From positions 1 through 59,172 of the forward strand of contig JAGBSG010000096.1 of assembly GCA_017632035.1 (NCBI GenBank): a stretch of 59,172 bases of DNA. Reading direction: 5' to 3'. The notes beneath the pieces were generated by a model that saw only the letters and a program-made list of their open reading frames with translations, made no database searches and was not told the DNA's origin. Shown piece by piece: positions 38,757 through 47,055 of this stretch (position 1 is the first letter of the stretch; every line of letters begins with the position of its first letter). This DNA comes from Oscillospiraceae bacterium (GTDB taxonomy: Bacteria; Bacillota; Clostridia; Oscillospirales; Oscillospiraceae). A program made the translations under genes and the position numbers.

Positions 38757-39920
38757 TTATACACCAAAGAGAGCCGCCACACCGGCCTCATCCAGCTGGG
38801 CGCCGATAACACAGAGCTTGCCGGTGATCTCCGCACCGCCCATACGCACATTGGCTTCACCGGGCACATAGTCAAAATGGATCCAGCCGCCCTGGGTGCA
38901 GGGTACAATGCCCTTGGCACGCAAGACCATGCCGTATTTTCCGGAATCCATAGCAGTCAGCGCCCCATGGATCTCGTCCATAGTAAACTTTCTGGCAGTT
39001 TCCACGCCCCAGGAGGTAAACACCTCGTCAGCGTGGTGATCGTGATGATGGTGACCGCAGCCACAATGCTCTCCATGGTCATGATGGTGGTGATCATGGT
39101 GATGGCCATGATGTCCGCAGCAATGATGCTTACCTTCCTCATGGTCATGATGATGGTGATGGCCGTGATGGCCGCAGCAGTGGTGCTCTTCCTCATGGTC
39201 ATGGTGATGGCCGTGATGGCCACAGCAGTGGTGCTCTTCCTCATGCTCATGGTCATGGTCATGATGATGGTGGTGGCCGCAGCAGTGATGTTCCTCTTCC
39301 ACTTGCGCCAGTTCCGCAGCAGAAACTGCCTTGCCCTCCATGGCTTCGATCAGCTGCTGACCCGTCAGTTCGCTCCAAGGAGTGGTAACGACTGTGGCGG
39401 TGCTGTTCAGTTCCCGGATCAGCTCCACTGCCTTATCCAACTTTTCCTGAGAGATGGAGTCCGTACGGGAAAGGAGAATGGTGGTCGCTGTTTCGATTTG
39501 ATTGTTATAGAACTCGCCGAAATTCTTCCGGTAGACCTTTACCTTGCTGGCATCGGCAACAGCCACTGTATAACCCAGTGTCACCTCGTCGTTGGTAACC
39601 TTGTTCACCGCAGTGATCACATCGGACAGCTTGCCCACACCGGAAGGCTCAATGATCACCCGGTCAGGCTGGTACTGGCTGATGACCTGCTCCAAAGCCT
39701 TGCCGAAATCACCCACCAGACTGCAGCAAATACATCCGGAGTTCATCTCCGTAATGTTGATACCGGCATCCTGAAGGAAGCCGCCGTCAATGCCGATCTC
39801 ACCAAATTCGTTCTCAATCAGCACAAGCTTCTGCCCCTGATAGCCCTCCTGGATCATTTTCTTGATCAACGTGGTCTTACCTGCGCCTAAAAAGCCGGAA
39901 TAAATATCGATTTTCGTCAT
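38757..39920 (-). CDS. CobW/G3E-family GTPase with a long His/Cys-rich metal-binding loop
   Basis: 387 aa metallochaperone-like GTPase (COG0523). GFLGAGKT P-loop at 9-16, CICC metal motif at 63-66, a SRTD in place of NKxD at 151-154, and the CobW C-terminal domain from about 300. Residues 211-297 form an insert built from four HHCCGHH units and an HCGCGHH unit linked by Glu/Asp/His runs. The DNA beneath it (about 39027-39290) is a degenerate tandem repeat. Members of this family serve zinc or cobalt. Start 39920 follows AAGGTG; promoter upstream at 39954-39982. The loop length likely varies between strains by repeat slippage. Confidence 0.9.
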   Translation of the reverse strand: MTKIDIYSGFLGAGKTTLIKKMIQEGYQGQKLVLIENEFGEIGIDGGFLQDAGINITEMNSGCICCSLVGDFGKALEQVISQYQPDRVIIEPSGVGKLSDVITAVNKVTNDEVTLGYTVAVADASKVKVYRKNFGEFYNNQIETATTILLSRTDSISQEKLDKAVELIRELNSTATVVTTPWSELTGQQLIEAMEGKAVSAAELAQVEEEHHCCGHHHHHDHDHEHEEEHHCCGHHGHHHDHEEEHHCCGHHGHHHHHDHEEGKHHCCGHHGHHHDHHHHDHGEHCGCGHHHHDHHADEVFTSWGVETARKFTMDEIHGALTAMDSGKYGMVLRAKGIVPCTQGGWIHFDYVPGEANVRMGGAEITGKLCVIGAQLDEAGVAALFGV

Positions 39921-39953
39921 TATACGCACCTTCTGTACAAATTTTACCTATAT

Positions 39954-39982
39954 AGTATAGCACCCTTTCCGGCAGATGACAA
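39954..39982 (-). promoter_or_regulatory. Promoter of the CobW-type gene pair
   Basis: On the minus strand TTGTCA (39977-39982) and TATACT (39954-39959), 17-base spacer. No Zur-type palindrome is evident. Confidence 0.75.
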
Positions 39983-40083
39983 GGATATTTTAGATCCTTC
40001 GACACTTTCCCCTTGTATCTGCCCCAGAGATTCCTCTATTCTGTTGACAGGCGGATACATCCCCTGTGCGACAACCGCCAACC

Positions 40084-40110
40084 GCCGCTGCGCATCTCCC
40101 ACGCAGCGGC
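40084..40110 (-). terminator. Hairpin after the SPOCS-LysM gene
   Basis: GCCGCTGCG at 40084-40092 pairs with CGCAGCGGC at 40102-40110. There is no T tract, so its role as terminator is uncertain. Confidence 0.45.
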
Positions 40111-40120
40111 GATCATTTAT

Positions 40121-41620
40121 TCAGACAACAGGAATTACAAGAAACCGGTCGTCTGCAGGCGCGTCTGTAAGGCCATTGGCTTCACAAATCGCTTCAACGG
40201 TAGAACCACACCGTTTGGCCACATCCCACAGACTGTCCGAACCTATCCTGCGCAAGATCAGGCTTGGTCTGCCGGGATCCGGCTCTGTCACTTCTCCCAG
40301 TTCCACACCCGTTACCATAGGAATTTTTGTGTTTGCCGCCGCCATAAGATCCAAACCTATATCACTGCGCAATACAGCATTTCCGCCCCCAAGAGATGCC
40401 TGTGCTCTCCCCTTTGGTCGGGCGGTTGCCAGCATAGATGCATCTGGGTGGGCCGGAATCTGCCATGTACCGTCCCAGCGGACCGTGGTGTTTTGCAGAT
40501 CCCCCTCCGCATCGTAATGGAGCATTTGGAAAGTACCCGGCAGTCCCAGCTGCAGCTGCTCTTCTGTGCGCTGTTGATTGGGATGCTCCATGGTAAAGCT
40601 GATATCCAAGACCCGATTGCCCTCGGTTTCCATGCTCTGCTCCGCCTTGAGCGTTTCTGTCTGCTGTTCCAGGACCACCGGAATCTCCAGTGTCTGCATC
40701 TGCAGATCCAGACTCCGGTTGGGGCTGTAGGCATCCTCCACTACCTCTAACACAGGTCGGTCAAAGATCGTGTACTGTCCTACCATGCCCGCTTTCAGGC
40801 GCAGCTTTCCTCCCTCTGCCATATCCAGTTCCAAGCTGGTCACTGCCGGTATCACCTGGGCTGTGGCATAAGCATCATATTCACGCTCCAGCTCCGCATA
40901 CTGGGAAAAGGGCAATTCAAAATCACAGGGAACCATTTCCTCGCCTGCGCATCTGCACAGGGCATGAACCGCTGCGACACCGCGAAACAGGATCTTATCG
41001 CCCATGACCTTTTTTTCCATTATTTCCGGCTGCAGCGTATAATAAACCAGTCTTTCCGCATTTTCACAGGAGGCCGGCAGGGGAAGGTCTTCGTCCTGTA
41101 CAAATGTCTTTTCCCCAGCCTCCGCCGGTATATGCAAAGGATAGCTTTTTTTCAGCAGCTTCACATCCTCCGGCAGTGCGCAGGGGGCATACACATCCAC
41201 CTGAGCAGGCTCTAATGCCTCGCCGGCCACGCTCAGAACTGTACGCACCATCAGCTTGCGGGCCGAGACTGACCGGGCATCCACACTGCGCAGCTGGCAG
41301 TCGGCAAGGATGGTCCCATCCCGTTGGGTCTCAGGAAAATCAAAGCGCATCTGAAACGGGACCCACGCCTCCACAGACCGAGGCATACTGCCATCCTCCG
41401 GAGCATACAGCACCCATGCCATAACCCCGCCGGACAATCCCATACCGTTCCCCCGCCATTCTTTACTGCGCACCAACGGCTGTCCCCATGCGCCCAGCAC
41501 CTTGCCGATATCCGGCATGGCCTCCGGCAGCTTCACCTCCTGGGTCTGTTCCTCATTTTTCACCTCCCAGGTCGCCCTGCGAAGGCAGTCATAGGCATTC
41601 TTCTGGAATTGTAATTCCAT
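40121..41620 (-). CDS. SPOCS (DUF3794) and LysM domain protein, likely spore-coat related
   Basis: 499 aa. Two or more DUF3794/SPOCS-like segments: one near PLHIPAEAGEKTF and GDKILFRGVAAVHALC, another near the ISFTMEHPNQ region. The C-terminal LysM (about 455-499: IGSDSLWDVAKRCGSTVEAI) binds glycan. Proteins of this layout (SpoVID/SafA-like, found in Clostridia) help assemble the spore coat; that role is inferred from family, supported by sigE-spoIIGA in the same window. Start at 41620, AAGGAG 8 bases before. Confidence 0.8.
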   Translation of the reverse strand: MELQFQKNAYDCLRRATWEVKNEEQTQEVKLPEAMPDIGKVLGAWGQPLVRSKEWRGNGMGLSGGVMAWVLYAPEDGSMPRSVEAWVPFQMRFDFPETQRDGTILADCQLRSVDARSVSARKLMVRTVLSVAGEALEPAQVDVYAPCALPEDVKLLKKSYPLHIPAEAGEKTFVQDEDLPLPASCENAERLVYYTLQPEIMEKKVMGDKILFRGVAAVHALCRCAGEEMVPCDFELPFSQYAELEREYDAYATAQVIPAVTSLELDMAEGGKLRLKAGMVGQYTIFDRPVLEVVEDAYSPNRSLDLQMQTLEIPVVLEQQTETLKAEQSMETEGNRVLDISFTMEHPNQQRTEEQLQLGLPGTFQMLHYDAEGDLQNTTVRWDGTWQIPAHPDASMLATARPKGRAQASLGGGNAVLRSDIGLDLMAAANTKIPMVTGVELGEVTEPDPGRPSLILRRIGSDSLWDVAKRCGSTVEAICEANGLTDAPADDRFLVIPVV

Positions 41621-41682
41621 TGCGATCACTCCTTATCCCACTTTGCTACTGGATTCTATTCTCCCGCGGACAAGGATATGCC

Positions 41683-41829
41683 CTACTTTTTCAAAGTTGC
41701 AAAACCAAAAACGATCAAACCAATTCCAAACACGCAACACCAAAATCCAGACTCCAGACTGCAGCCAACCAGCAAACCCAGTCCAAAGGCGATCATATTG
41801 CATCCCCACAGCTGATTCCGACGGCACAT
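41683..41829 (-). CDS. Small Cys-containing double-membrane-segment protein
   Basis: 48 aa, too short for routine ORF calls. MCRRNQLWGCNMIAFGLGLL starts it; two hydrophobic stretches (11-22 and 31-45) with Cys residues at 2, 10, 21, 29, 34 and 35 and an end FATLKK. AGGGGGTG stands 5 bases before the ATG. That SD lies inside the 3' arm of the hairpin at 41832-41870. It runs ahead of the SPOCS gene in the same direction (62-base gap), so the two may be co-transcribed and spore-related. I recall similar small proteins in gut Clostridia but no name. Confidence 0.7.
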   Translation of the reverse strand: MCRRNQLWGCNMIAFGLGLLVGCSLESGFWCCVFGIGLIVFGFATLKK

Positions 41830-41831
41830 AA

Positions 41832-41870
41832 AAACACCCCCTGCTTCACAATTGTATGCAGAGGGTGTTT
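41832..41870 (-). terminator. Hairpin after livF that buries the next gene's ribosome binding site
   Basis: AAACACCCCCTGC at 41832-41844 pairs with GCAGAGGGTGTTT at 41858-41870 with one mismatch, and on the minus strand ends in GTTTTTAT. It works as livF terminator; the AGGGGG SD of the 48-aa gene lies in the stem and its ATG in the T tract. Confidence 0.75.
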
Positions 41871-41875
41871 GAAAT

Positions 41876-42586
41876 TTAACCGCCAAGATAGGCCTTGCGC
41901 ACATCGTCACTCTGGGCCAGCTCTGCGCCGGTTCCGCTGAGTGTGATCACACCATTCTCCAGAACATAGGCACGGTCTGCGATCTGCAGGGCCTTGCTCG
42001 CATTCTGCTCCACCAGCAGGATCGTAGTTCCCGAGGCATGCAGCTCCTTGATGATCTCAAAGATCTGGTCCACCAGGATCGGTGCCAGACCCATGGAGGG
42101 TTCATCCAGCATCAGCAGCTTGGGATGGCTCATTAGGGCGCGGCTCATGGCCAGCATCTGCTGTTCACCGCCGGAAAGTGTACCTGCCACCTGATTACGG
42201 CGCTCCGCAAGTCTCGGAAAACGCTCATAGATCGATTCCAGATCAGCCTTGAATCGCTGCTGATCCCGAACGGTATACGCGCCCATCATCAGGTTCTCAT
42301 AAACAGAGAGCTCCTGGAAAATGCGGCGTCCTTCCGGAACCTGGGTCATGCCCAGCTGCACGATTTTGTGGCAGGGTGTTTTGGTGATATTCTGCCCATT
42401 AAACAGCACCGTTCCGCTTTTCTTGGGAATGATGCCGACCACGCTCTGCATCATGGTGGTCTTACCGGCGCCGTTTGCACCGATCAGGGAGACGATCTCA
42501 CCCTCGTTTACCTCAAAACTGATACCCTTCAGCGCACAGATAACGCCATAGTATACTTCCAGATTCTTTACTTCCAACATTGCCAT
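41876..42586 (-). CDS. livF: Branched-chain amino acid ABC transporter ATPase
   Basis: 236 aa ATPase, one of two for the Liv-type importer. Walker A GANGAGKTT near 34-42, signature LSGGEQQMLAMSRAL, Walker B LLMLDEPSMGLAP. Start at 42586 with GGAGG upstream, 4 bases after livG. Typical LivF size. Ligand (Leu/Ile/Val or related) is inferred from the five-gene layout. Confidence 0.95.
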   Translation of the reverse strand: MAMLEVKNLEVYYGVICALKGISFEVNEGEIVSLIGANGAGKTTMMQSVVGIIPKKSGTVLFNGQNITKTPCHKIVQLGMTQVPEGRRIFQELSVYENLMMGAYTVRDQQRFKADLESIYERFPRLAERRNQVAGTLSGGEQQMLAMSRALMSHPKLLMLDEPSMGLAPILVDQIFEIIKELHASGTTILLVEQNASKALQIADRAYVLENGVITLSGTGAELAQSDDVRKAYLGG

Positions 42587-42590
42587 AGCA

Positions 42591-43361
42591 TTATCCTCCG
42601 ATGTACGCGTTGATGACCTCGGGGTCCTGCAGCACGGCCTTGGTGTCGCCCTGGGACAGCACCGTACCGAAGCTGAGCACCGTCAGCTCATCACACAGCT
42701 TGGAGACGAAATTCATGTCGTGCTCGATCAGCAGGATCGTCATATCAAAGTGATCCCGGATGAAGCGAATGGTGTTTGCCAGATCCTCTGTCTCATGAGG
42801 ATTCATGCCGGCAGCCGGCTCATCCAGCAGCAGGATCTTGGGCTTGGTAGCCAGGGCTCTGGCGATCTCCAGCTTGCGCTGCTTGCCGTAGGGCAGGTTG
42901 CAGGCCAGACTGTTGCGTTCCTCCTCCAGGCCGAAAATACGAAGCAGTTCTTTCGCCCGCTCACGCATAGCCTTTTCCATCTTAAAGTGCCGGGGCAGAC
43001 GCAGTACAGACTCCAGAACAGTGCATTTGTATTCCGGCAGATTGTGCAGACCAACCATGACATTGCGCACCACTGTCATATTGTTGAAAAGGCGGATATT
43101 CTGGAAGGTACGGGCAATGCCCTTCTGGTTGATCTTCTCCGGGGAAAGCCCCTTCATCTCCTCGCCGTCCAGATAAAAGGTACCGGTGGTGGGCTTATAC
43201 ACACAGGTCAGCAGATTGAAGATCGTGGTTTTGCCTGCACCGTTGGGGCCGATCAGGCCGTAGATCTGATTCTTCTTGATGCGGATGTTCACATCCTGCG
43301 CAGCCTTCAAACCGCCAAAGGAGATACCAAGCGCCTTGGTTTCAAGAACATATTCTGCCAT
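42591..43361 (-). CDS. livG: Branched-chain amino acid ABC transporter ATPase
   Basis: 256 aa. Walker A GPNGAGKTT near residue 38, the LivG-type signature LPYGKQRKLEIARAL and LLLDEPAAGMNP. It overlaps the end of livM by one base and precedes livF by 4 bases. Confidence 0.95.
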   Translation of the reverse strand: MAEYVLETKALGISFGGLKAAQDVNIRIKKNQIYGLIGPNGAGKTTIFNLLTCVYKPTTGTFYLDGEEMKGLSPEKINQKGIARTFQNIRLFNNMTVVRNVMVGLHNLPEYKCTVLESVLRLPRHFKMEKAMRERAKELLRIFGLEEERNSLACNLPYGKQRKLEIARALATKPKILLLDEPAAGMNPHETEDLANTIRFIRDHFDMTILLIEHDMNFVSKLCDELTVLSFGTVLSQGDTKAVLQDPEVINAYIGG

Positions 43362-44493
43362 CAGCGCTTTCCTCCCTTCTCCTTATCCGCAGAAAGATTC
43401 TGCGGCTTCATGTCTACAGACAGGATCTCATCCATGCTGATCTTGGTGGGAACCACATCCCATTTTGCCTTATCGTCCTTAACATGGGAAGGATCGTGCT
43501 TTTGCAGCTTGCTCAGCAGTGCGCCCAGATTATATCTGTTGCGGAAGTTCTTCAGTGCTGGTGCGTTATTGTAGATCACGATCAAGATCAAGATCAGCGC
43601 GTACAGCAGATTCTGCAGAACAGCCAGATCACCGGTCAGCTTGGTGGGCAGCCAGGTGTTCAGCCAGGTGATCAGTGCAGCGGCAATAATAGAGCCGTTG
43701 ATGCTGCCCATGCCGCCCAGTACCACCATGACCAGGATCTCAATGGAATAGTTATAGTAAAACTTAGCGCTTTGCACTGTGTAGTTGCTGTAGCTGTACA
43801 GTACACCCGCCACTCCCGCAAAAGCCGCGGAATGATAAAGGTGATCAGCTTATACTTGGTAACATTTATGCCGGTCGCCCGGGCAGCGATCTCATTGTCA
43901 CGAATAGCCGTCATGGCTCTGCCGTGCTTGGAGCGGATAAAGTTTTGCACCACCGCCAGAGTGATCAGCACCAGAATAAAGGCAATGATAAACAGATAGT
44001 ACTTATTATAGCGGGGAGTGGACAGACCCAGCGTACCGCCGAAGGTCTCCTCGGAGGTGTTCTGGAACAGCGATTTTACGATCTCGCCAAAAGCGAGCGT
44101 CACAATAGCCAGATAGTCGCCCCGAAGCCGCAGGGCGGGGATACCGATGATCACACCGCACACCGCCGCCGCGGCACAGCCTGCCAACAACGAGATCACA
44201 AAGGCAAGCAAACCGTTACCCATAACAGGAACCAACAGGCTTGCCACCTTGCCGCCCAGATACGCACCGACGCACATAAAGCCCGCGTGTCCCAGGGACA
44301 GTTCTCCCAAAAATCCTACAACCAACGAAAGAGAAACCGCCAGGATAATACTGATCGCCATTTTCTCCATCAAAAACAGCAGGGAGTTGTTAAACCGGCC
44401 ACCCGTCAGCGTAATAGAGGCCATTACAACGGTAAACAAGCCGATGACCACATAGTTTATGTAGTGATTTACTTTGAGTTTGCCGATCCTCAT
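43361..44493 (-). pseudogene. livM: livM permease with a one-base deletion (frameshift)
   Basis: The frame from ATG 44493 reads a LivM permease for about 220 codons (...INVTKYKLITFIIP) and then goes out of frame. The proper continuation (AAFAGVAGVLYSYSNYTVQ...) is in the next frame and reaches the stop at 43361. The total span, 1133 bases, is exactly one short of a multiple of three. The junction reads ATTCCGCGGCTTTT on the minus strand, about 43823-43831; ATTCCGGCGGCTTTT would restore the frame (a lost G). Restored length is 377 aa, normal for LivM, and both halves are otherwise well conserved. It is either a very recent mutation or a sequencing/assembly error. Confidence 0.85.
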
Positions 44494-45362
44494 ACCTTCT
44501 CCCTCCTTTTCTTGCCAAGGAATCCGGTGGGTCTGACCAAAAGGATCAGAATGAGAATAGAGAATTCAATGGCATCGGTATAGGGTGCGATTACAGTGAT
44601 CTTATAAGAAATACTTTCCACCACACCCAGAAGGATACCGCCCAGCATGGCGCCCGGAATGGAGCCGATACCGCCGATAACCGCTGCGGTAAAGGCCTTG
44701 ATACCGGGCATAGCGCCCATGGTATTGGAAACACTGGGTGCCTTCAGCAGATAGAACAGGCCAGCCAAAGCAGCCAGCACAGAGCCGATGGCAAAGGTGA
44801 TCGTGATGATTCTGTTAACATTGATGCCCATAAGCTGCGCCGCGCTCTTATCCTCGGAAACCGCGATCATGGCACGGCCCAAACGGGTGTACTTAACAAA
44901 CATCGTCAGCGCAGTCATCACTACCACAGTTACAGCCAGCGTAACCAGAGAAGATACCTGAATGGTAACACCCAAAAGCTTCACAGCGCCAAATTCATAC
45001 ACCATAACCATCTTGGACGCAGAACCAAAAATGATCTGTGCCAGGCTCTGGAGCAAATAGCTGACACCAATGGCAGTGATCAGCACAGCCAGAGGAGATG
45101 CACCTCTCAAAGGTTTATATGCGATCTTTTCAATGGCAACACCCAGGATCATGCAGCCAACACACGCCAGCAAAATCGCCAGCAAGGGGTTGTTGGTAGC
45201 CATGAACACATAAATGAGGTAACCGCCGATCATGATAATATCACCATGGGCAAAGTTCAGCATTTTGGCAATGCCGTAGACCATGGTGTATCCCAGCGCG
45301 ATCATGGCATAGATACCGCCCAGGCTTAAACCATTTATCAGTGTGGACAAAATAGCTTCCAT
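44490..45362 (-). CDS. livH: Branched-chain amino acid ABC transporter permease
   Basis: 290 aa, about eight membrane segments. LSLGGIYAMIALGYTMVYGI near the N-terminus and the LGRAMIAVSEDKSAAQLMGI coupling loop mark LivH. ATG 45362 is preferred to a TTG upstream; the SD is weak. It overlaps livM by 4 bases (ATGA). An intergenic hairpin (45466-45503) sits between livK and livH and may lower permease output relative to the binding protein. Confidence 0.94.
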   Translation of the reverse strand: MEAILSTLINGLSLGGIYAMIALGYTMVYGIAKMLNFAHGDIIMIGGYLIYVFMATNNPLLAILLACVGCMILGVAIEKIAYKPLRGASPLAVLITAIGVSYLLQSLAQIIFGSASKMVMVYEFGAVKLLGVTIQVSSLVTLAVTVVVMTALTMFVKYTRLGRAMIAVSEDKSAAQLMGINVNRIITITFAIGSVLAALAGLFYLLKAPSVSNTMGAMPGIKAFTAAVIGGIGSIPGAMLGGILLGVVESISYKITVIAPYTDAIEFSILILILLVRPTGFLGKKRREKV

Positions 45363-45465
45363 ATGTTTTCCCAACTTTTTACTCAGAATCAACCGGCTAT
45401 CACCGGGTATATCCCCAAAATAACCGATTATCTGTTATTTTAAATTATGCTGTACATAGCAGTAT

Positions 45466-45503
45466 AACTGCACACACCGGTCCGTCGGCCGGCATGTGCA
45501 GTT
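45466..45503 (-). terminator. Intercistronic hairpin between livK and livH
   Basis: AACTGCACA at 45466-45474 pairs with TGTGCAGTT at 45495-45503, with extra partial pairing (CCGG). It has a modest T content after it; it may be an attenuating or mRNA-stabilising hairpin behind livK. Confidence 0.6.
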
Positions 45504-45529
45504 ATTCATTTTACTGTTCAGCTTTGCCC

Positions 45530-46693
45530 TTAGTTTGCTTCCTTTATGACATACTTGAGAGCGGACTTGTTCACATAGCCAGTAGAATCCCAAGTGATCG
45601 TATCACCGGTAACCGCATCGGTGACAGTATAGCCGCTGCTGAATTCAGCCTTCAGGATATCGCACAGGTCGGACGCGCTAATGGTCACGGGGATCTCCTT
45701 GCCGCCGTCAATAGCCTTCTTCATAGCGCCGTACAAAGCATAAACGCAGTCGTAAGCGGAGGCGCCGAACTGATTCAGGGTGTCCTTGCCGTATTTTTCA
45801 ACATACTTGTCGATGAAGACCTTCGCTGCGCCGTCAGTTGCCTTGGAATTGAAATGAGACAGCATGGTAACTTCCTGAGGAATGGTATTGATATCAAAGC
45901 CTTCCTTGCTGTCGATGCCGTCAAAGCCGTCGCAGCCGTAGTACACAGCCTTGGGGCTCAGGATGTTCTTTGCCTGGGTCATAAACAGAGAAGCGGGATC
46001 GTAGTAAGTAGGCATGAAGATGAACTCACAGGTCTTCAGGGTCTCGATCTGGGTGCTGAAGTCAGTAGCACCGGCATCGGTAAAGGAAGTCTCGATCACC
46101 TTGACGGAGGAATCCAGATTTGCCTTAAACTGGTTGTAAATACCCTTGGAATAATCCTCATCGGACTTGTAGAAAGCACCGATGGTCTTGCCCTTAAAGT
46201 TCTGGTTCACAAAGTCTGCCGCGACCTTACCCTGGTTGCCGTCAGCAAAGCACATCTGGTAGCCGTTGGGGTTGGTGGGAATAGCATCACCGGAGGCAGA
46301 GGGAGTCAGGAAGAACACGTTGTCCTCCAGGGACAGGTTCTTGAACTCCAGGCCGGGAGCTGTGGTAACAGTGCCCAGAGACAGCTGCATGCCGCCTTCC
46401 AGCAGGGCGGAATAGTTGCCGGAAACCAGGTCGGCATCATGCTTGTCATCCATGACCTCCAGTCTGAACTTCACGCCGTTCAGACCGCCGGCTGCGTTGA
46501 TCTCATCAACAGCCATCTGGGCGGCATTCTTAACCGCAATACCATAAATAGCTGCGCCGCCGGTCAGAGGACCGGAGACACCGATCACATACTCTGTGTT
46601 GTTGGCAGTGTAGTTGTTGCCTGCGCCGTTACAGCCGGCCAGCATTGCCACAAGCATCATAGCTGCCATTACGATTGCAAATAATTTTTTCAT
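45530..46693 (-). CDS. livK: Branched-chain amino acid ABC transporter substrate-binding lipoprotein
   Basis: 387 aa lipoprotein; the signal peptide MKKLFAIVMAAMMLVAMLAGC ends at Cys21. The periplasmic-binding-protein type I fold begins YVIGVSGPLTGGAAIYG. Start at 46693 is preferred: AAAGGGAGAAAG lies just before. First gene of livKHMGF. No promoter is apparent between the terminator at 46733-46761 and this start, so transcription probably comes from the upstream promoter at 46976-47004 by read-through. Confidence 0.93.
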   Translation of the reverse strand: MKKLFAIVMAAMMLVAMLAGCNGAGNNYTANNTEYVIGVSGPLTGGAAIYGIAVKNAAQMAVDEINAAGGLNGVKFRLEVMDDKHDADLVSGNYSALLEGGMQLSLGTVTTAPGLEFKNLSLEDNVFFLTPSASGDAIPTNPNGYQMCFADGNQGKVAADFVNQNFKGKTIGAFYKSDEDYSKGIYNQFKANLDSSVKVIETSFTDAGATDFSTQIETLKTCEFIFMPTYYDPASLFMTQAKNILSPKAVYYGCDGFDGIDSKEGFDINTIPQEVTMLSHFNSKATDGAAKVFIDKYVEKYGKDTLNQFGASAYDCVYALYGAMKKAIDGGKEIPVTISASDLCDILKAEFSSGYTVTDAVTGDTITWDSTGYVNKSALKYVIKEAN

Positions 46694-46732
46694 AATACTT
46701 TCTCCCTTTCCTAATATGAAAGCTTTATATAA

Positions 46733-46761
46733 AAAGGCGGCTACCCGATGCAGCCGCCTTT
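46733..46761 (-). terminator. Terminator between the 53-aa leader frame and livK (candidate attenuator)
   Basis: AAAGGCGGCT at 46733-46742 pairs with AGCCGCCTTT at 46752-46761, and on the minus strand is followed by TTTTTATATAAA. The 5' arm contains GGCTGC (minus strand), which can instead pair with GCAGCC just after the leader stop codon at 46778-46783. Confidence 0.85.
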
Positions 46762-46784
46762 TCATAACAAAAGAACAGGCTGCT

Positions 46785-46946
46785 TTAATTGCCCACCCGC
46801 AACAGCAGGCCAATGCGGAAAATAAAAACGGACACCGCCGCAATGACAGTGTCCATGATCAGCCCAACAGGCGCAGAGGTATTCTCTGCTGCAAAGCCGG
46901 AGCAGCAGTTAGGATGCTGTTGCATAGCAGTAAAACCAGCAGCCAC
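46785..46946 (-). CDS. Short Val/Ile/Leu-rich reading frame ahead of livK (candidate leader peptide)
   Basis: 53 aa from a GTG at 46946, 8 bases after GGAGG; a vegetative promoter lies 30 bases upstream. The sequence starts MAAGFTAMQQHPNCCSGFAA and its last 27 residues hold 5 Val, 4 Ile and 4 Leu, e.g. ...VIAAVSVFIFRIGLLLRVGN. The stop is followed within 2 bases by GCAGCC, which could act as an antiterminator arm. It could therefore be a leader peptide sensing branched-chain tRNA charging, or simply a small single-pass membrane protein; the hydrophobic segment would explain the amino acids too. I cannot decide between them. Confidence 0.6.
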   Translation of the reverse strand: MAAGFTAMQQHPNCCSGFAAENTSAPVGLIMDTVIAAVSVFIFRIGLLLRVGN

Positions 46947-46975
46947 GATAATTACCTCCAAATAAATATACAGAT

Positions 46976-47004
46976 ATTCTATCCCACTGATAAACATTTG
47001 TCAA
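46976..47004 (-). promoter_or_regulatory. Promoter of the liv leader and operon
   Basis: On the minus strand TTGACA (46999-47004) and TAGAAT (46976-46981), 17-base spacer, just ahead of the 53-aa frame. Confidence 0.85.
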
Positions 47005-47055
47005 TTTATCAGTTCGCAAAAATCCTCTGTTGCAATCGTTTACTTTTTGTTCATA

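Noticed and set aside
36529..38871. 780-codon plus-strand open frame
   Set aside because: Antisense across rarA and the YcgQ-like gene; spans two real genes and a gap with a terminator-like region.
39027..39290. Tandem repeat resembling a small CRISPR or satellite
   Set aside because: It is in frame and encodes the His/Cys loop of the CobW-type protein; repeat units have no regular spacers.
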